Shown piece by piece: positions 35,689 through 43,736 of a stretch of 64,000 nucleotides of DNA; position 1 is the first letter of the stretch; every line of letters begins with the position of its first letter. The position numbers and the translations under genes are program-made. The notes beneath the pieces are model-generated. The model saw nothing but the letters and a program-made list of their open reading frames with translations, ran no database searches and was not told the origin of the DNA. Source of the stretch: Sphingobacterium spiritivorum (GTDB lineage Bacteria > Bacteroidota > Bacteroidia > Sphingobacteriales > Sphingobacteriaceae); the NCBI RefSeq assembly GCF_016724845.1, contig NZ_CP068082.1:1984001-2048000 (forward strand), written 5' to 3'.

Positions 35689-36327
35689 ATGAAATTATTC
35701 CACCTTACTTTTCTGATCCTTCTGATACCGCTAGTCATAAAAGCGCAGACATCTCCTACTGAAGGCATGCAATATGACCCGGAGAATGCGCTTTACTGGA
35801 AAATATCCAACGACAGCGAAAATCTCTATATAAAGCTGTATAAGGATGAGTATGCGCAAAAGATCAGGCAGCCTGGAGGTGTGTGGTTCTTTTTCAATAC
35901 AAAAGGAGAAAGAGATACTGTAGCTGTACCTACACTACAGTATCCTATATTCAAAGACTCAATGAATCTGGATGCAATGGCTATCTATCATTTTAAAGAT
36001 ATACCTAATGGTGAGCTGCCAAAGTACAACGCCTACGGAATATTGACGGAAGGAAAATTGAAAGAGAAAAAAGGAACCTTCACTTGGAGCAAAGATCATT
36101 TGATTTATTCCTCTTCCATCACTGTACCCCTGCAATATATCCAAAGCAGCACTACAAAACTGACTATACAGATCCTGCTCAAGGGACGACGAATAGTTCC
36201 GCTTCCTCCGGGTGCGGTATCCCCTATACTCATATCCACAGTAATGGGGTCGCAGGAGGTAAAGGATATGTTGTATGCGACAGACATCTGGACACATTGC
36301 TGGATAAATTATGAAATATCCATGTAG
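35689..36327 (+). CDS. Secreted protein of unknown family, tandem copy 4
   Basis: Fourth paralogue, 212 residues. The signal-peptide segment (MKLFHLTFLILLIPL) matches copies 2-3, while from VIKAQ onwards it is nearly the same as copy 1, with only a handful of base differences over ~590 bases. This mosaic points to recombination between copies. The C-terminus reads WINYEISM after a 3-base insertion. The conserved spacer is absent after it. The gene ends facing a terminator of the opposite strand. Confidence 0.85.
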   Translation: MKLFHLTFLILLIPLVIKAQTSPTEGMQYDPENALYWKISNDSENLYIKLYKDEYAQKIRQPGGVWFFFNTKGERDTVAVPTLQYPIFKDSMNLDAMAIYHFKDIPNGELPKYNAYGILTEGKLKEKKGTFTWSKDHLIYSSSITVPLQYIQSSTTKLTIQILLKGRRIVPLPPGAVSPILISTVMGSQEVKDMLYATDIWTHCWINYEISM

Positions 36328-36340
36328 TAAAGACTGCACA

Positions 36341-36373
36341 AAAAAAACCGTAAGTGCCTCGCGCGCTTACGGT
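36341..36373 (-). terminator. Intrinsic terminator of the minus-strand barrel gene
   Basis: Arms ACCGTAAGTGC (36347-36357) and GCGCTTACGGT (36363-36373), one wobble pair, loop of 5. On the minus strand the hairpin is followed by a run of seven T. It lies 30 bases past the stop at 36403. Confidence 0.8.
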
Positions 36374-36402
36374 CATAACTAACTAAACATTGAAACAATC
36401 TT

Positions 36403-38823
36403 TTATTGTGCACGGCTTTTCTCTTCGTTCCCTGTGTCTTTTTTATTGAAATTATTTTTCAGGTTTCCAAATTTATAGGTGTATGTCAATCTGACCACAC
36501 GACGGTCATGTGTCTGACGGATTCTGGTATTGAATTCACCAAAGTTTGTTGACAGATTATGATTACCCGTATTGAATATATCGTTTACGGCCAGTTTGAT
36601 CAGGCTTCTTTGATTCTTAAAGGTCTTGGTAACTCCCAGATCCAGATTCCAGCGAGATTCCAGTTTGTAAATATTATAGGAAAACGGAGACATATAATTC
36701 ACATTTGCCTCAGCAGACAACAAAGAAGAAATCTTAAATGTACTCATGGAATTTCCCTGAAAAAGTACCGTCTGCCGGTTTAATGCATTATTGGCAACCT
36801 CTCCTTCAAACTTCATGTAAACAGCTGTCATGTTATTATACATCGACCAGAATTTTGTTACGGTTACCGGAACATTCAGATTGATGTAAGCCTCTTTATT
36901 TCTTCCCAGATTTTCGCGTGTTACCCAGGTTGTATTTGTTGTTGCATCCTGCCCCATACTCTCCACGATCGCATCTTTCTTGACTGTGTAGCCCATAGCG
37001 ATGTTATATTTCTGTAATAAGGTATAGTTAAACTTATATTCATCTGCATATTGCGGATTCAGATACGGATTTCCTCTCTCTGATGTAAACTTATCAATGA
37101 AATAATCGAACGGATTCAGATACTTATAGTTTGGACGATTGATTCTTCTGGCATATCCTACAGACACAATATGATTAGGGCTGACCGTATAGGTAAGTGT
37201 ACCCGTAGGGAACAGATCCAGATAATCCCGCTTTGAGCGTTTACCCATTGTAATGGAATTACCATCAGACTGTGTATACTCCGCTCTTAGTCCGGTTTTT
37301 AAACCCCACTTGCCAAACTGACCTGAATAATCCACATATCCTGCAGCGATTTGCTCTTTATAGATAAAGTGGTTTGTTCGGGTCGTATCATTTACCCAAT
37401 TATTCCCTTCAAACTGCTCAAATAAAAGGTCGTTATCGGATTTCACATTCGAATATTTCGCTCCCAGATCTATTGTGTGATTTTTATTCAAGGGATGAGA
37501 ATAATCTAATTTTGCTACGTAAATATCAATCCCGACCGGCATATCACTTTGCAGCAATTCTGCTGTACCTATCAGCTGGTTATCAGGACGAAAAGTTCTG
37601 TTATCATAATCCGCTCCTTTGCTGTTTCGGAATCTGCTCCAGTCCAGATCCAGTACCAGCTTACGTCCGGTAGAATCAATCTTAAATTCATTATTAAAAT
37701 TGACAGAATAGTTATTGAAACGCTCTTTATAATCTGAAACTGACCTTACGATCGAATCAACAGGATTATTCACAATCCGCACTTCCGTTGTACTCCCATT
37801 ATCATTCAGTTCATTATTGTTACGACCGATGAATTGCAGTACCATTGTGTTCTTTGCTGATGTTTTCTGCTCTACACCAAATTTGTAACTATGTGTCCTG
37901 TCCCGTGCATCAATCTGACTAATCTGAGAAAAATTAGTATTTATTCCATTATTTGCAATAGTTCTGTCGACGTTGATATCATTGATATAGCGCTCGTTGA
38001 AATAGGAATATGATGTAAACACATTTGTATTGTTCTTTTTATAATTTACAGACAGGGAAGTATTTCCTCTGAATCTGCGCGCCTGAGCGGCAGATATATT
38101 GAAATTTCCGTTGAAGCCTTCAATTTTATTCTTCTTCAGAACGATGTTGATCGTACCTGTAGATCCTTCTGCATCGTCTTTACCGGAAGTGGCCGTAATA
38201 ACTTCTACAGATTTGACCTGATTGCCATCGGTACTCTTTAATAAAGTGGCTAATTGATCTCCAGTCATATAAGTCTGACGACCATCTATTGTAACATTAA
38301 TACCACTCTGCCCCATCAACTGAATATTGTCATTCTGATCTACACTTACACCGGGAGCTCTTTTGATAATTTCCAGTGCATTATTACCTGCAGCCAATGG
38401 TGAGTCTTCTACATTCAGAATTAACTTCCCCTGTTTATTCTCGATCAAAGGCTTCTTTCCCTGTACCTGCACTTCTGCAAGTACGGTTGAAGAATTTTTG
38501 AGAATAAGGTCAGCTACTCTTCTGTTCTGACCATTGATATCCGTGACTGCTGATTTTTCCTTTGCATATCCTACACTGTTTGCTTCAATAATATATTTGC
38601 CCTCCGGAACATTTACAAATTCATATTCTCCCTTTTCATTGGATACTGTCGACTTCAGAAGCACTTGTTTTTCCGCCACATACAGATACATAGTCGCTGC
38701 CGCAACGGGCTGTTGCTTTTCATCCACAATCCTTCCTTTCAGGTTATTATCCTGCGCCAACACATTCAGTTTCCCAACATAGAATACGGCTGTAATAATT
38801 AATAATTGTATTAGTCTTTTCAT
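36403..38823 (-). CDS. Outer-membrane beta-barrel protein (OMP_b-brl_3 type)
   Basis: Protein of 806 residues with a signal peptide (LLIITAVFYVGKLNVLAQ), a CarboxypepD_reg domain (LKGRIVDEKQQPVAAATMYL), a plug-like segment (LEIIKRAPGVSVDQNDNIQL, INVTIDGRQTYMTGDQLATL, VITATSGKDDAEGSTGTINI) and a barrel ending in VRLTYTYKFGNLKNNF. It belongs to the same family as the protein at 23439-25829. Substrate and TonB dependence are unknown. It is read alone and has its own terminator. Confidence 0.88.
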   Translation of the reverse strand: MKRLIQLLIITAVFYVGKLNVLAQDNNLKGRIVDEKQQPVAAATMYLYVAEKQVLLKSTVSNEKGEYEFVNVPEGKYIIEANSVGYAKEKSAVTDINGQNRRVADLILKNSSTVLAEVQVQGKKPLIENKQGKLILNVEDSPLAAGNNALEIIKRAPGVSVDQNDNIQLMGQSGINVTIDGRQTYMTGDQLATLLKSTDGNQVKSVEVITATSGKDDAEGSTGTINIVLKKNKIEGFNGNFNISAAQARRFRGNTSLSVNYKKNNTNVFTSYSYFNERYINDINVDRTIANNGINTNFSQISQIDARDRTHSYKFGVEQKTSAKNTMVLQFIGRNNNELNDNGSTTEVRIVNNPVDSIVRSVSDYKERFNNYSVNFNNEFKIDSTGRKLVLDLDWSRFRNSKGADYDNRTFRPDNQLIGTAELLQSDMPVGIDIYVAKLDYSHPLNKNHTIDLGAKYSNVKSDNDLLFEQFEGNNWVNDTTRTNHFIYKEQIAAGYVDYSGQFGKWGLKTGLRAEYTQSDGNSITMGKRSKRDYLDLFPTGTLTYTVSPNHIVSVGYARRINRPNYKYLNPFDYFIDKFTSERGNPYLNPQYADEYKFNYTLLQKYNIAMGYTVKKDAIVESMGQDATTNTTWVTRENLGRNKEAYINLNVPVTVTKFWSMYNNMTAVYMKFEGEVANNALNRQTVLFQGNSMSTFKISSLLSAEANVNYMSPFSYNIYKLESRWNLDLGVTKTFKNQRSLIKLAVNDIFNTGNHNLSTNFGEFNTRIRQTHDRRVVRLTYTYKFGNLKNNFNKKDTGNEEKSRAQ

Positions 38824-38955
38824 AGATTTTAAAAAATAAGGCTTCCCTGTTCCGGAAAATTCTCTCCGAAATAAGCTGTCACTCCGATATATTGATGATC
38901 AGTTTGTGGCGGTTGGCCTTTTGTTGTTTACTGTTTTATATAGGTTAGACGCTAA

Positions 38956-38985
38956 CGGGAAAGAAAAGGTTGCATTCCTTTCCCG
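38956..38985. other. Hairpin downstream of the PspC gene
   Basis: Eight-base arms CGGGAAAG (38956-38963) and CTTTCCCG (38978-38985), next to a small dyad GTTAG-acg-CTAAC (38944-38956). It lies just after the PspC gene on the minus strand but lacks a T-run there, so it may be a processing or weak termination site. Confidence 0.35.
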
Positions 38986-38995
38986 CTTTCGCTTT

Positions 38996-40732
38996 TTATT
39001 TTTTATCCTTCTGCTTGGTATCTATCCTCACCCCATCTTTCCCGATATTCACCAATGTGTCTTTTGAATTTTTCGTTGTGATCTTGATACCATCTTTAGA
39101 GATATTTACATTTGTCTCATCGTCATTGTGATTAATAGTATCCTGCTCTATAGTAACTTCCTGATTTTCCGGAGTTTCTTCTTTAGGTTCGATAGCACAT
39201 TTCAATCCCAGATCTGTCACGTTCCACTCCGTTTCTTTCACATCCTCTTCATATCTTACTTTACAATCGTAGTAAGAGATATCTCTTAATTTATATTCCA
39301 AAGAGCGGTCAATGATTACTTTAGATCCTACAGGCAGGTAAAGTGTCACTGTTACTTCCTGATCTCTGTACAATTCTTTCTCTCTTAATTTAAAATGACT
39401 GTCAAAATGTATGCCCAGACTATCCTGAGTTACCTGATATCTGATCTGCGAAGCACGGTTGGTAGCCAGCTGATAATTTTTACCTCTTGATGAATATTCA
39501 TATTTGATATACGGAGCTTTCAGAGAGTCTATTTTTTCAACTCTCACCCTGATATTATTTTTCAGAAAATCGCTAAGATCTCTGTCGTCTATCTTGATTG
39601 TTCTTTTGGTATTGCTTTCCTCCACTTTGATCACTCTTACATCACGCTCACTAAGATGATATACTGCCTGTCTCTGAATTGGTTTTTCCTCAACGATTGT
39701 ACTTTCTTCTTTAAAGTCTTTCATCGTATTGACACCATAAGAAATACTCACTCCTGTAGCCAGCAGCCATACAATGAATAGGGAAATGGATACATATTTA
39801 TTCATAGAACCTTTATTGAAAAGCGCCCGTATAATGCTGTAAAAAATAGCTATCATCGGTATTGCGATCGCAAAAGCAGCTGCAATAAGTGCTATATAAG
39901 CCTGATTAGGTTCCATGAAATTGACAGGATACATTATCCCGTTATCGCTGAATCCTGAAATTCCGAAGGCGAAGAAAATTACAGCAATCAAGAGTCCCAG
40001 CAAACTCAGCCCTATTGAAAAAGCGATCACCAGTCCTATTGCTTTTACAAACACAGTCAAGATCTTGACGATAACATCGCCGGCCGAACGAACTCCTTGA
40101 CTAAGAGAATCGCCGGCCCCCGAAAAATTTTCGCGAAACCCACTCATTTCTTCTTCAAAATTTTTCTTAAAATTCTGCAGATTCGGAGCTTCTCCTCTCA
40201 TTTCCATTTTATCTGCGCGGGTGATTGCTACCGGCATAATAATCCAGAGAATCACATAAGCTAATATGCCTGAACCTCCCAGAAGAACAAATAAAACAAA
40301 CAGAAGGCGTACCCAGCGTGCTTCAAGTCCTACATAATGTCCGATCCCGCTACATACACCACTGATGACAGTATCATCCGGATCACGCATCAGCTTTTTA
40401 CCAAAACTAAAAGATTGGTTATTCGTATAATCCTGTTGTGTATATCCTTCGCCATAAGATTCATCCGCAGTATCAAAGTCACTCACTCTCCCCATCTGAG
40501 CGATCACATCATTTACATCTTCGTTATTAATGACTTCTTTACGTCCGCTCTCGATACGCTCGCTGAACATCTCTGCAATCCGGTTTTCGATATCTTCCAG
40601 AATTTCTTTGCTATCCTCCGATTTACCAAAGTGGCGTTTAATGTCGATCATATAAGATCGGAGTGTCTCGTAGGCATCCTCTTCTATGTGGAAGACGATC
40701 CCGTTAATATTGATAATTATTGTCTTATTCAT
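38996..40732 (-). CDS. PspC-domain membrane protein
   Basis: Inner-membrane protein of 578 residues. The N-terminal ~90 residues (IININGIVFHIEEDAYETLR, then ILEDIENRIAEMFSERI) form a soluble helical domain seen in Bacteroidota PspC proteins. The PspC domain follows at ~115-170 (DPDDTVISGVCSGIGHYVGL, VRLLFVLFVLLGGSGILAYV, ILWIIMPVA). Three more hydrophobic regions come next (~220, ~275, ~315) and then a ~230-residue soluble part with a beta-rich end. PspC proteins sense envelope stress. The PadR gene lies 25 bases upstream in the same transcript and probably controls it. Confidence 0.9.
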   Translation of the reverse strand: MNKTIIININGIVFHIEEDAYETLRSYMIDIKRHFGKSEDSKEILEDIENRIAEMFSERIESGRKEVINNEDVNDVIAQMGRVSDFDTADESYGEGYTQQDYTNNQSFSFGKKLMRDPDDTVISGVCSGIGHYVGLEARWVRLLFVLFVLLGGSGILAYVILWIIMPVAITRADKMEMRGEAPNLQNFKKNFEEEMSGFRENFSGAGDSLSQGVRSAGDVIVKILTVFVKAIGLVIAFSIGLSLLGLLIAVIFFAFGISGFSDNGIMYPVNFMEPNQAYIALIAAAFAIAIPMIAIFYSIIRALFNKGSMNKYVSISLFIVWLLATGVSISYGVNTMKDFKEESTIVEEKPIQRQAVYHLSERDVRVIKVEESNTKRTIKIDDRDLSDFLKNNIRVRVEKIDSLKAPYIKYEYSSRGKNYQLATNRASQIRYQVTQDSLGIHFDSHFKLREKELYRDQEVTVTLYLPVGSKVIIDRSLEYKLRDISYYDCKVRYEEDVKETEWNVTDLGLKCAIEPKEETPENQEVTIEQDTINHNDDETNVNISKDGIKITTKNSKDTLVNIGKDGVRIDTKQKDKK

Positions 40733-40757
40733 GATATATGTTTCTAATTGTTAGCCT

Positions 40758-41093
40758 TTAGTTTGTTCTTCCTTCAATTGATGTAGATACTGCAAATACC
40801 AGTTCTTTCCAGGTAACATCTAATTTTTCGAGGACCTGAAGACCTTCTGCAGTGATCTCATAATATTTTCTTGGAGGACCTGAAGTCGATTCCTTCCAAA
40901 TATAACTCAGCAAACCATTGTTCTTAAGTCGAGTAAGTAATGGATATAGGGTACCTTCTACTACCAGTAACTGCGCCTTTTTTAGTTCGCTGATAATATC
41001 TGAGGCATATATCTCCCCTCGGGAAATAATAGAAAGGATACAGTATTCCAGAATCCCTTTCCTCATTTGTGTTTGTGTATTTTCAGCTATCAT
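40758..41093 (-). CDS. PadR-family transcriptional regulator
   Basis: Winged-helix repressor of about 111 residues: MRKGILEYCILSIISRGEIY, SDIISELKKAQLLVVEGTLY and PLLTRLKNNGLLSYIWKES with GPPRKYYEITAEG are typical of PadR. I chose the ATG at 41093, which lies 7 bases after a good promoter, over the in-frame start at 41132 that falls inside that promoter. It pairs with the PspC gene, as in many Bacteroidota, suggesting autoregulation of an envelope-stress unit. Confidence 0.93.
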   Translation of the reverse strand: MIAENTQTQMRKGILEYCILSIISRGEIYASDIISELKKAQLLVVEGTLYPLLTRLKNNGLLSYIWKESTSGPPRKYYEITAEGLQVLEKLDVTWKELVFAVSTSIEGRTN

Positions 41094-41100
41094 AACAATA

Positions 41101-41132
41101 CAAAGATATATGCTTTGTCCTGTACTTTGCAA
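41101..41132 (-). promoter_or_regulatory. padR-pspC promoter
   Basis: On the minus strand, TTG (41132-41130), 21 bases, then TATCTTTG (41108-41101). The -7 box ends 7 bases before the ATG at 41093, so the leader is very short or absent. Confidence 0.7.
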
Positions 41133-41312
41133 TACATAGTACTATATTTTTTAAACATTAACACTCAAAACACTGATAATCAGATAAATAATTTTTTGTG
41201 ATTTTTTTTGATCGCTTTTCAAAAAGTTAAAAAAATCATTATTCCGTTATTTTTCCCTATTTTTAAAACATGGAAGGCATCTTAACCTTCCTTATAATGA
41301 AAGAATATTTTA

Positions 41313-41693
41313 ATGAGATTTTTAATAAACTATTCATGGACGATTTTGTGGTCCATAATCGTTCTTATATTGATTAGCCTTCCGTCCAATGATTTCAATG
41401 GCGTCAGTACGTTCGAAGGATTTGATAAACTGGTACACACAGGTTTCTTTTTTGTGTTTACAGTCTTGTCCTACTTCGGGTCCGTTTTACAATCCAAAAG
41501 AAGGGCAACCAAGCTGAAAACAAGTATTATAATCATACTAATAGCCTTATCATTTGCTTTCCTGACAGAAGGGATACAACTGTATCTTACAACGACAAGA
41601 AGTGCAGACTGGTGGGATATATTTGCAGACACTGTAGGTATAGGAATGGGTGTCTTTGCGTATTCATTACTCTATCACAAAAGAACAATATGA
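41313..41693 (+). CDS. VanZ-like membrane protein
   Basis: Inner-membrane protein of 126 residues with four hydrophobic segments. The VanZ pattern includes FDKLVHTGFFFVFTVLSYFG, FLTEGIQLYLTTTRSADWWD and IFADTVGIGMGVFAYSLL. VanZ proteins give low-level teicoplanin resistance in enterococci, but the role of this wide family in Bacteroidota is unknown. Its stop overlaps the start of a tiny lipoprotein gene (ATGA). Confidence 0.88.
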   Translation: MRFLINYSWTILWSIIVLILISLPSNDFNGVSTFEGFDKLVHTGFFFVFTVLSYFGSVLQSKRRATKLKTSIIIILIALSFAFLTEGIQLYLTTTRSADWWDIFADTVGIGMGVFAYSLLYHKRTI

Positions 41694-41812
41694 AAAGAAA
41701 ATACTGGATTTTTACTATTATGATTGCCCTCACAACGGTATGCATAAGCTCCTGCTCCATCTTTAAGAAAGACTGTGGCTGCCCCTCTGTAAACTCGGGT
41801 AAGCGAAAATAA
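41690..41812 (+). CDS. Tiny lipoprotein coupled to the VanZ gene
   Basis: A 40-residue lipoprotein: MKRKYWIFTIMIALTTVCIS followed by the lipobox Cys (ISSC) and a short tail with three more Cys-rich residues (FKKDCGCPSVNSGKRK). The start codon overlaps the VanZ stop as ATGA, which strongly supports translation. It ends 2 bases before the end of the opposing ComF gene. Function unknown. Confidence 0.72.
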   Translation: MKRKYWIFTIMIALTTVCISSCSIFKKDCGCPSVNSGKRK

Positions 41813-41814
41813 AG

Positions 41815-42507
41815 TCAGGCTCTTGCAAGGGTAGCAATGGACACCCGGACTCCGCTGATGCCTGTTAGTGTACGGGCAGCAGAAGCCAGGGTAGCTCCTG
41901 TTGTCAATACATCATCTACAAGGAGTATATGTTTATCTTTCAGTGCTTCTTTCTGCAAGATGTCAAATATGCCCTCTACATTGTCATACCGATCCAGTCT
42001 GGCATGCATAGTCTGGCTCGAAGTCTCTACAGTCCGAACCATGCTGACACTATCCACCGGTATACTCATCGAGCTTGCGATCCCCTTTGCAAAATATTCT
42101 GCCTGATTATACCCTCTTTTTCTCTGGCGCCTGTGATGTAAGGGAACAGGGACAACAAGTTCTACATCTGCATATTCGCTGGTTCTCTTAAGTACTTCAC
42201 CATATTTCATTCCCAGGAAATAACCGATTTCAGGATGTCCGTTATATTTGAGTTGATAAAGAATACGTTCTACACATGTTCCTTTGGACAGAAACAGCAT
42301 AGCTGTTGCATTCAGAAAATCACATTTTCCTCTTAACTGGCGTGTAGGTTCATTGTTGTTGTCCAGGTGAAAACAGGTCAGCGGCAAATGGTACAGACAT
42401 GTGGTACATAGAAATTTTTCCTGGTAGAGCAGCCCTGCTCCACAGCCAAAACAACATTCCGGAAAAAATAAGGATAGAAAATCTTTCCAAAAGAACAGCA
42501 GCTTCAT
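41815..42507 (-). CDS. ComF-family phosphoribosyltransferase-like protein
   Basis: Protein of 230 residues. It has an N-terminal zinc-ribbon-like cysteine set (FPECCFGCGAGLL and FLCTTCLYHLP) and a PRTase fold with the PRPP motif ILLVDDVLTTGATLASAAR. The block VPVPLHHRRQRKRGYNQAEY is typical of ComF, a protein needed for DNA uptake in competent bacteria. It is monocistronic as far as can be seen; rlmN lies 58 bases upstream. Confidence 0.94.
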   Translation of the reverse strand: MKLLFFWKDFLSLFFPECCFGCGAGLLYQEKFLCTTCLYHLPLTCFHLDNNNEPTRQLRGKCDFLNATAMLFLSKGTCVERILYQLKYNGHPEIGYFLGMKYGEVLKRTSEYADVELVVPVPLHHRRQRKRGYNQAEYFAKGIASSMSIPVDSVSMVRTVETSSQTMHARLDRYDNVEGIFDILQKEALKDKHILLVDDVLTTGATLASAARTLTGISGVRVSIATLARA

Positions 42508-42565
42508 ACATTCAAGTCATTGGTTCCCTTAAAGTTAACCAATGAAAATGAAAACTGAAAACCGG

Positions 42566-43624
42566 CTATACAGCTTCTTCTTCTTTGATCGCTAACTGTC
42601 CGCAGGCAGCATCTATATCTTTACCTCTGCTACGGCGTACATTTGTGATGATGCCCTGACTACGCAGATATTCTGCGAAAACATCTATTTTATCAGCATC
42701 AGCATTGGTAAAATCTGCTAATGATATGGGGTTATACTCAATCAGATTGACTTTGCTGGGGACATGTTTACAAAAACGGGCCAGCTCCTTCGCATCTTCA
42801 AGCTCATCATTAAAATTATTAAAGACAATATACTCAAAGGTGATCGGGCTTTTGGTTTTCAGGTAGAAGTATTTCAGTGCCTCAGCAAGAGCTTTCAGTG
42901 TATTCTGCTCATTTATAGGCATGATTTCATTACGCTTCTGATCATTGGCGGCATGTAAAGATAGTGCCAGATTAAACTTCACACCATCATCACCCAGTTT
43001 TTTGATCATTTTGGCAATACCTGCTGTAGATACAGTGATCCGCTTAGCGGCCATATTCAATCCGTCGGGAGAGGTAATCCGTTCGACAGACTTCATCATA
43101 TTGGCATAGTTAAGCAAAGGCTCGCCCATACCCATATACACAATATTTGTCAGGGGTTGTCCGTATTTTTCTTCAGCCTGTTTGCTGATCAATACAACCT
43201 GATCGTATATTTCATCCGCATTCAGGTTGCGTTTGCGATCCATATATCCGGTTGCGCAAAATTTACAGGTAAGACTACATCCCACCTGAGAACTGACACA
43301 TGCAGTCATACGATCGGTAGTAGGAATAAGTACTCCTTCAATAACATTGTTATCATAAAGCCAGAAAGAGCTTTTTATAGTTCTGTCCGAACTGACCTGT
43401 GATTCTTTGACAGTCACGGCATTAATAGCAAAATTTGCCTTTAATGTGTCTCTCAATGCTTTACTCAGGTTACTCATTTCATCAAAGTCAGTACAGGATT
43501 TCTGCCACAGCCATTCATATATCTGCTTGGCGCGGAATCCCTGCTCTCCCATTTCAACTAACTTTTGCTTCAGCTGATCGAGTGTTAAACTTCTGATGTC
43601 GATGATGTTACTTTTTACTGCCAC
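42566..43624 (-). CDS. rlmN: 23S rRNA/tRNA adenine-C2 methyltransferase
   Basis: Radical-SAM enzyme of 352 residues that methylates A2503 of 23S rRNA and A37 of some tRNAs. The [4Fe-4S] motif is C116-x3-C120-x2-C123 (VGCSLTCKFCATGYMDRKRN). The resolving Cys lies in MTACVSSQ (109) and the methyl-carrying Cys in DIDAACGQLA near the C-terminus. The start is a GTG (43624) placed 4 bases after a -7 box TAACTTTG (43636-43629 on the minus strand), so the message is probably leaderless. Confidence 0.96.
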   Translation of the reverse strand: MAVKSNIIDIRSLTLDQLKQKLVEMGEQGFRAKQIYEWLWQKSCTDFDEMSNLSKALRDTLKANFAINAVTVKESQVSSDRTIKSSFWLYDNNVIEGVLIPTTDRMTACVSSQVGCSLTCKFCATGYMDRKRNLNADEIYDQVVLISKQAEEKYGQPLTNIVYMGMGEPLLNYANMMKSVERITSPDGLNMAAKRITVSTAGIAKMIKKLGDDGVKFNLALSLHAANDQKRNEIMPINEQNTLKALAEALKYFYLKTKSPITFEYIVFNNFNDELEDAKELARFCKHVPSKVNLIEYNPISLADFTNADADKIDVFAEYLRSQGIITNVRRSRGKDIDAACGQLAIKEEEAV

Positions 43625-43628
43625 GGCG

Positions 43629-43636
43629 CAAAGTTA
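43629..43636 (-). promoter_or_regulatory. -7 element (TAACTTTG) of rlmN
   Basis: Exact TAnnTTTG on the minus strand, ending 4 bases before the GTG start. No matching -33 TTG was found. Confidence 0.5.
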
Positions 43637-43681
43637 CGGTTAATTTTGGAAATCCGTCTTTTCTAATGACACAGCAGTATC

Positions 43682-43712
43682 AAAAAAAGGCTGCTCCGTC
43701 TCCGAAGCAGCC
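43682..43712 (-). terminator. Intrinsic terminator of the metalloprotease gene
   Basis: Arms GGCTGCT (43689-43695) and AGCAGCC (43706-43712) with a partly paired loop; on the minus strand a run of seven T follows. It lies 25 bases after the stop at 43737 and before rlmN. Confidence 0.8.
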
Positions 43713-43736
43713 TACTATCAATCACCTGTTTTACTA

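Larger units (their letters stand above)
33646..36327 (+). repeat. Four-copy tandem gene array, unit about 680 bp
   Basis: Starts at 33646, 34331, 35010 and 35689 give spacings of 685, 679 and 679. Copies 2-4 are each preceded by the same 33-base spacer (34287-34319, 34972-35004, 35651-35683; it begins ACAATATGCTGTTGG). The spacer therefore belongs to the duplicated unit. Copies 2 and 3 are the more diverged; 1 and 4 are close to identical. Confidence 0.92.

Noticed and set aside
33646..36327. Tandem array considered as a diversity-generating retroelement or CRISPR-like system
   Set aside because: No reverse transcriptase, template repeat or short regularly spaced repeats; the units are whole coding genes.
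41274..41293. GGAAGG ... CCTTCC hairpin before the VanZ gene
   Set aside because: Only six base pairs with an eight-base loop and no T-run; too weak to call.
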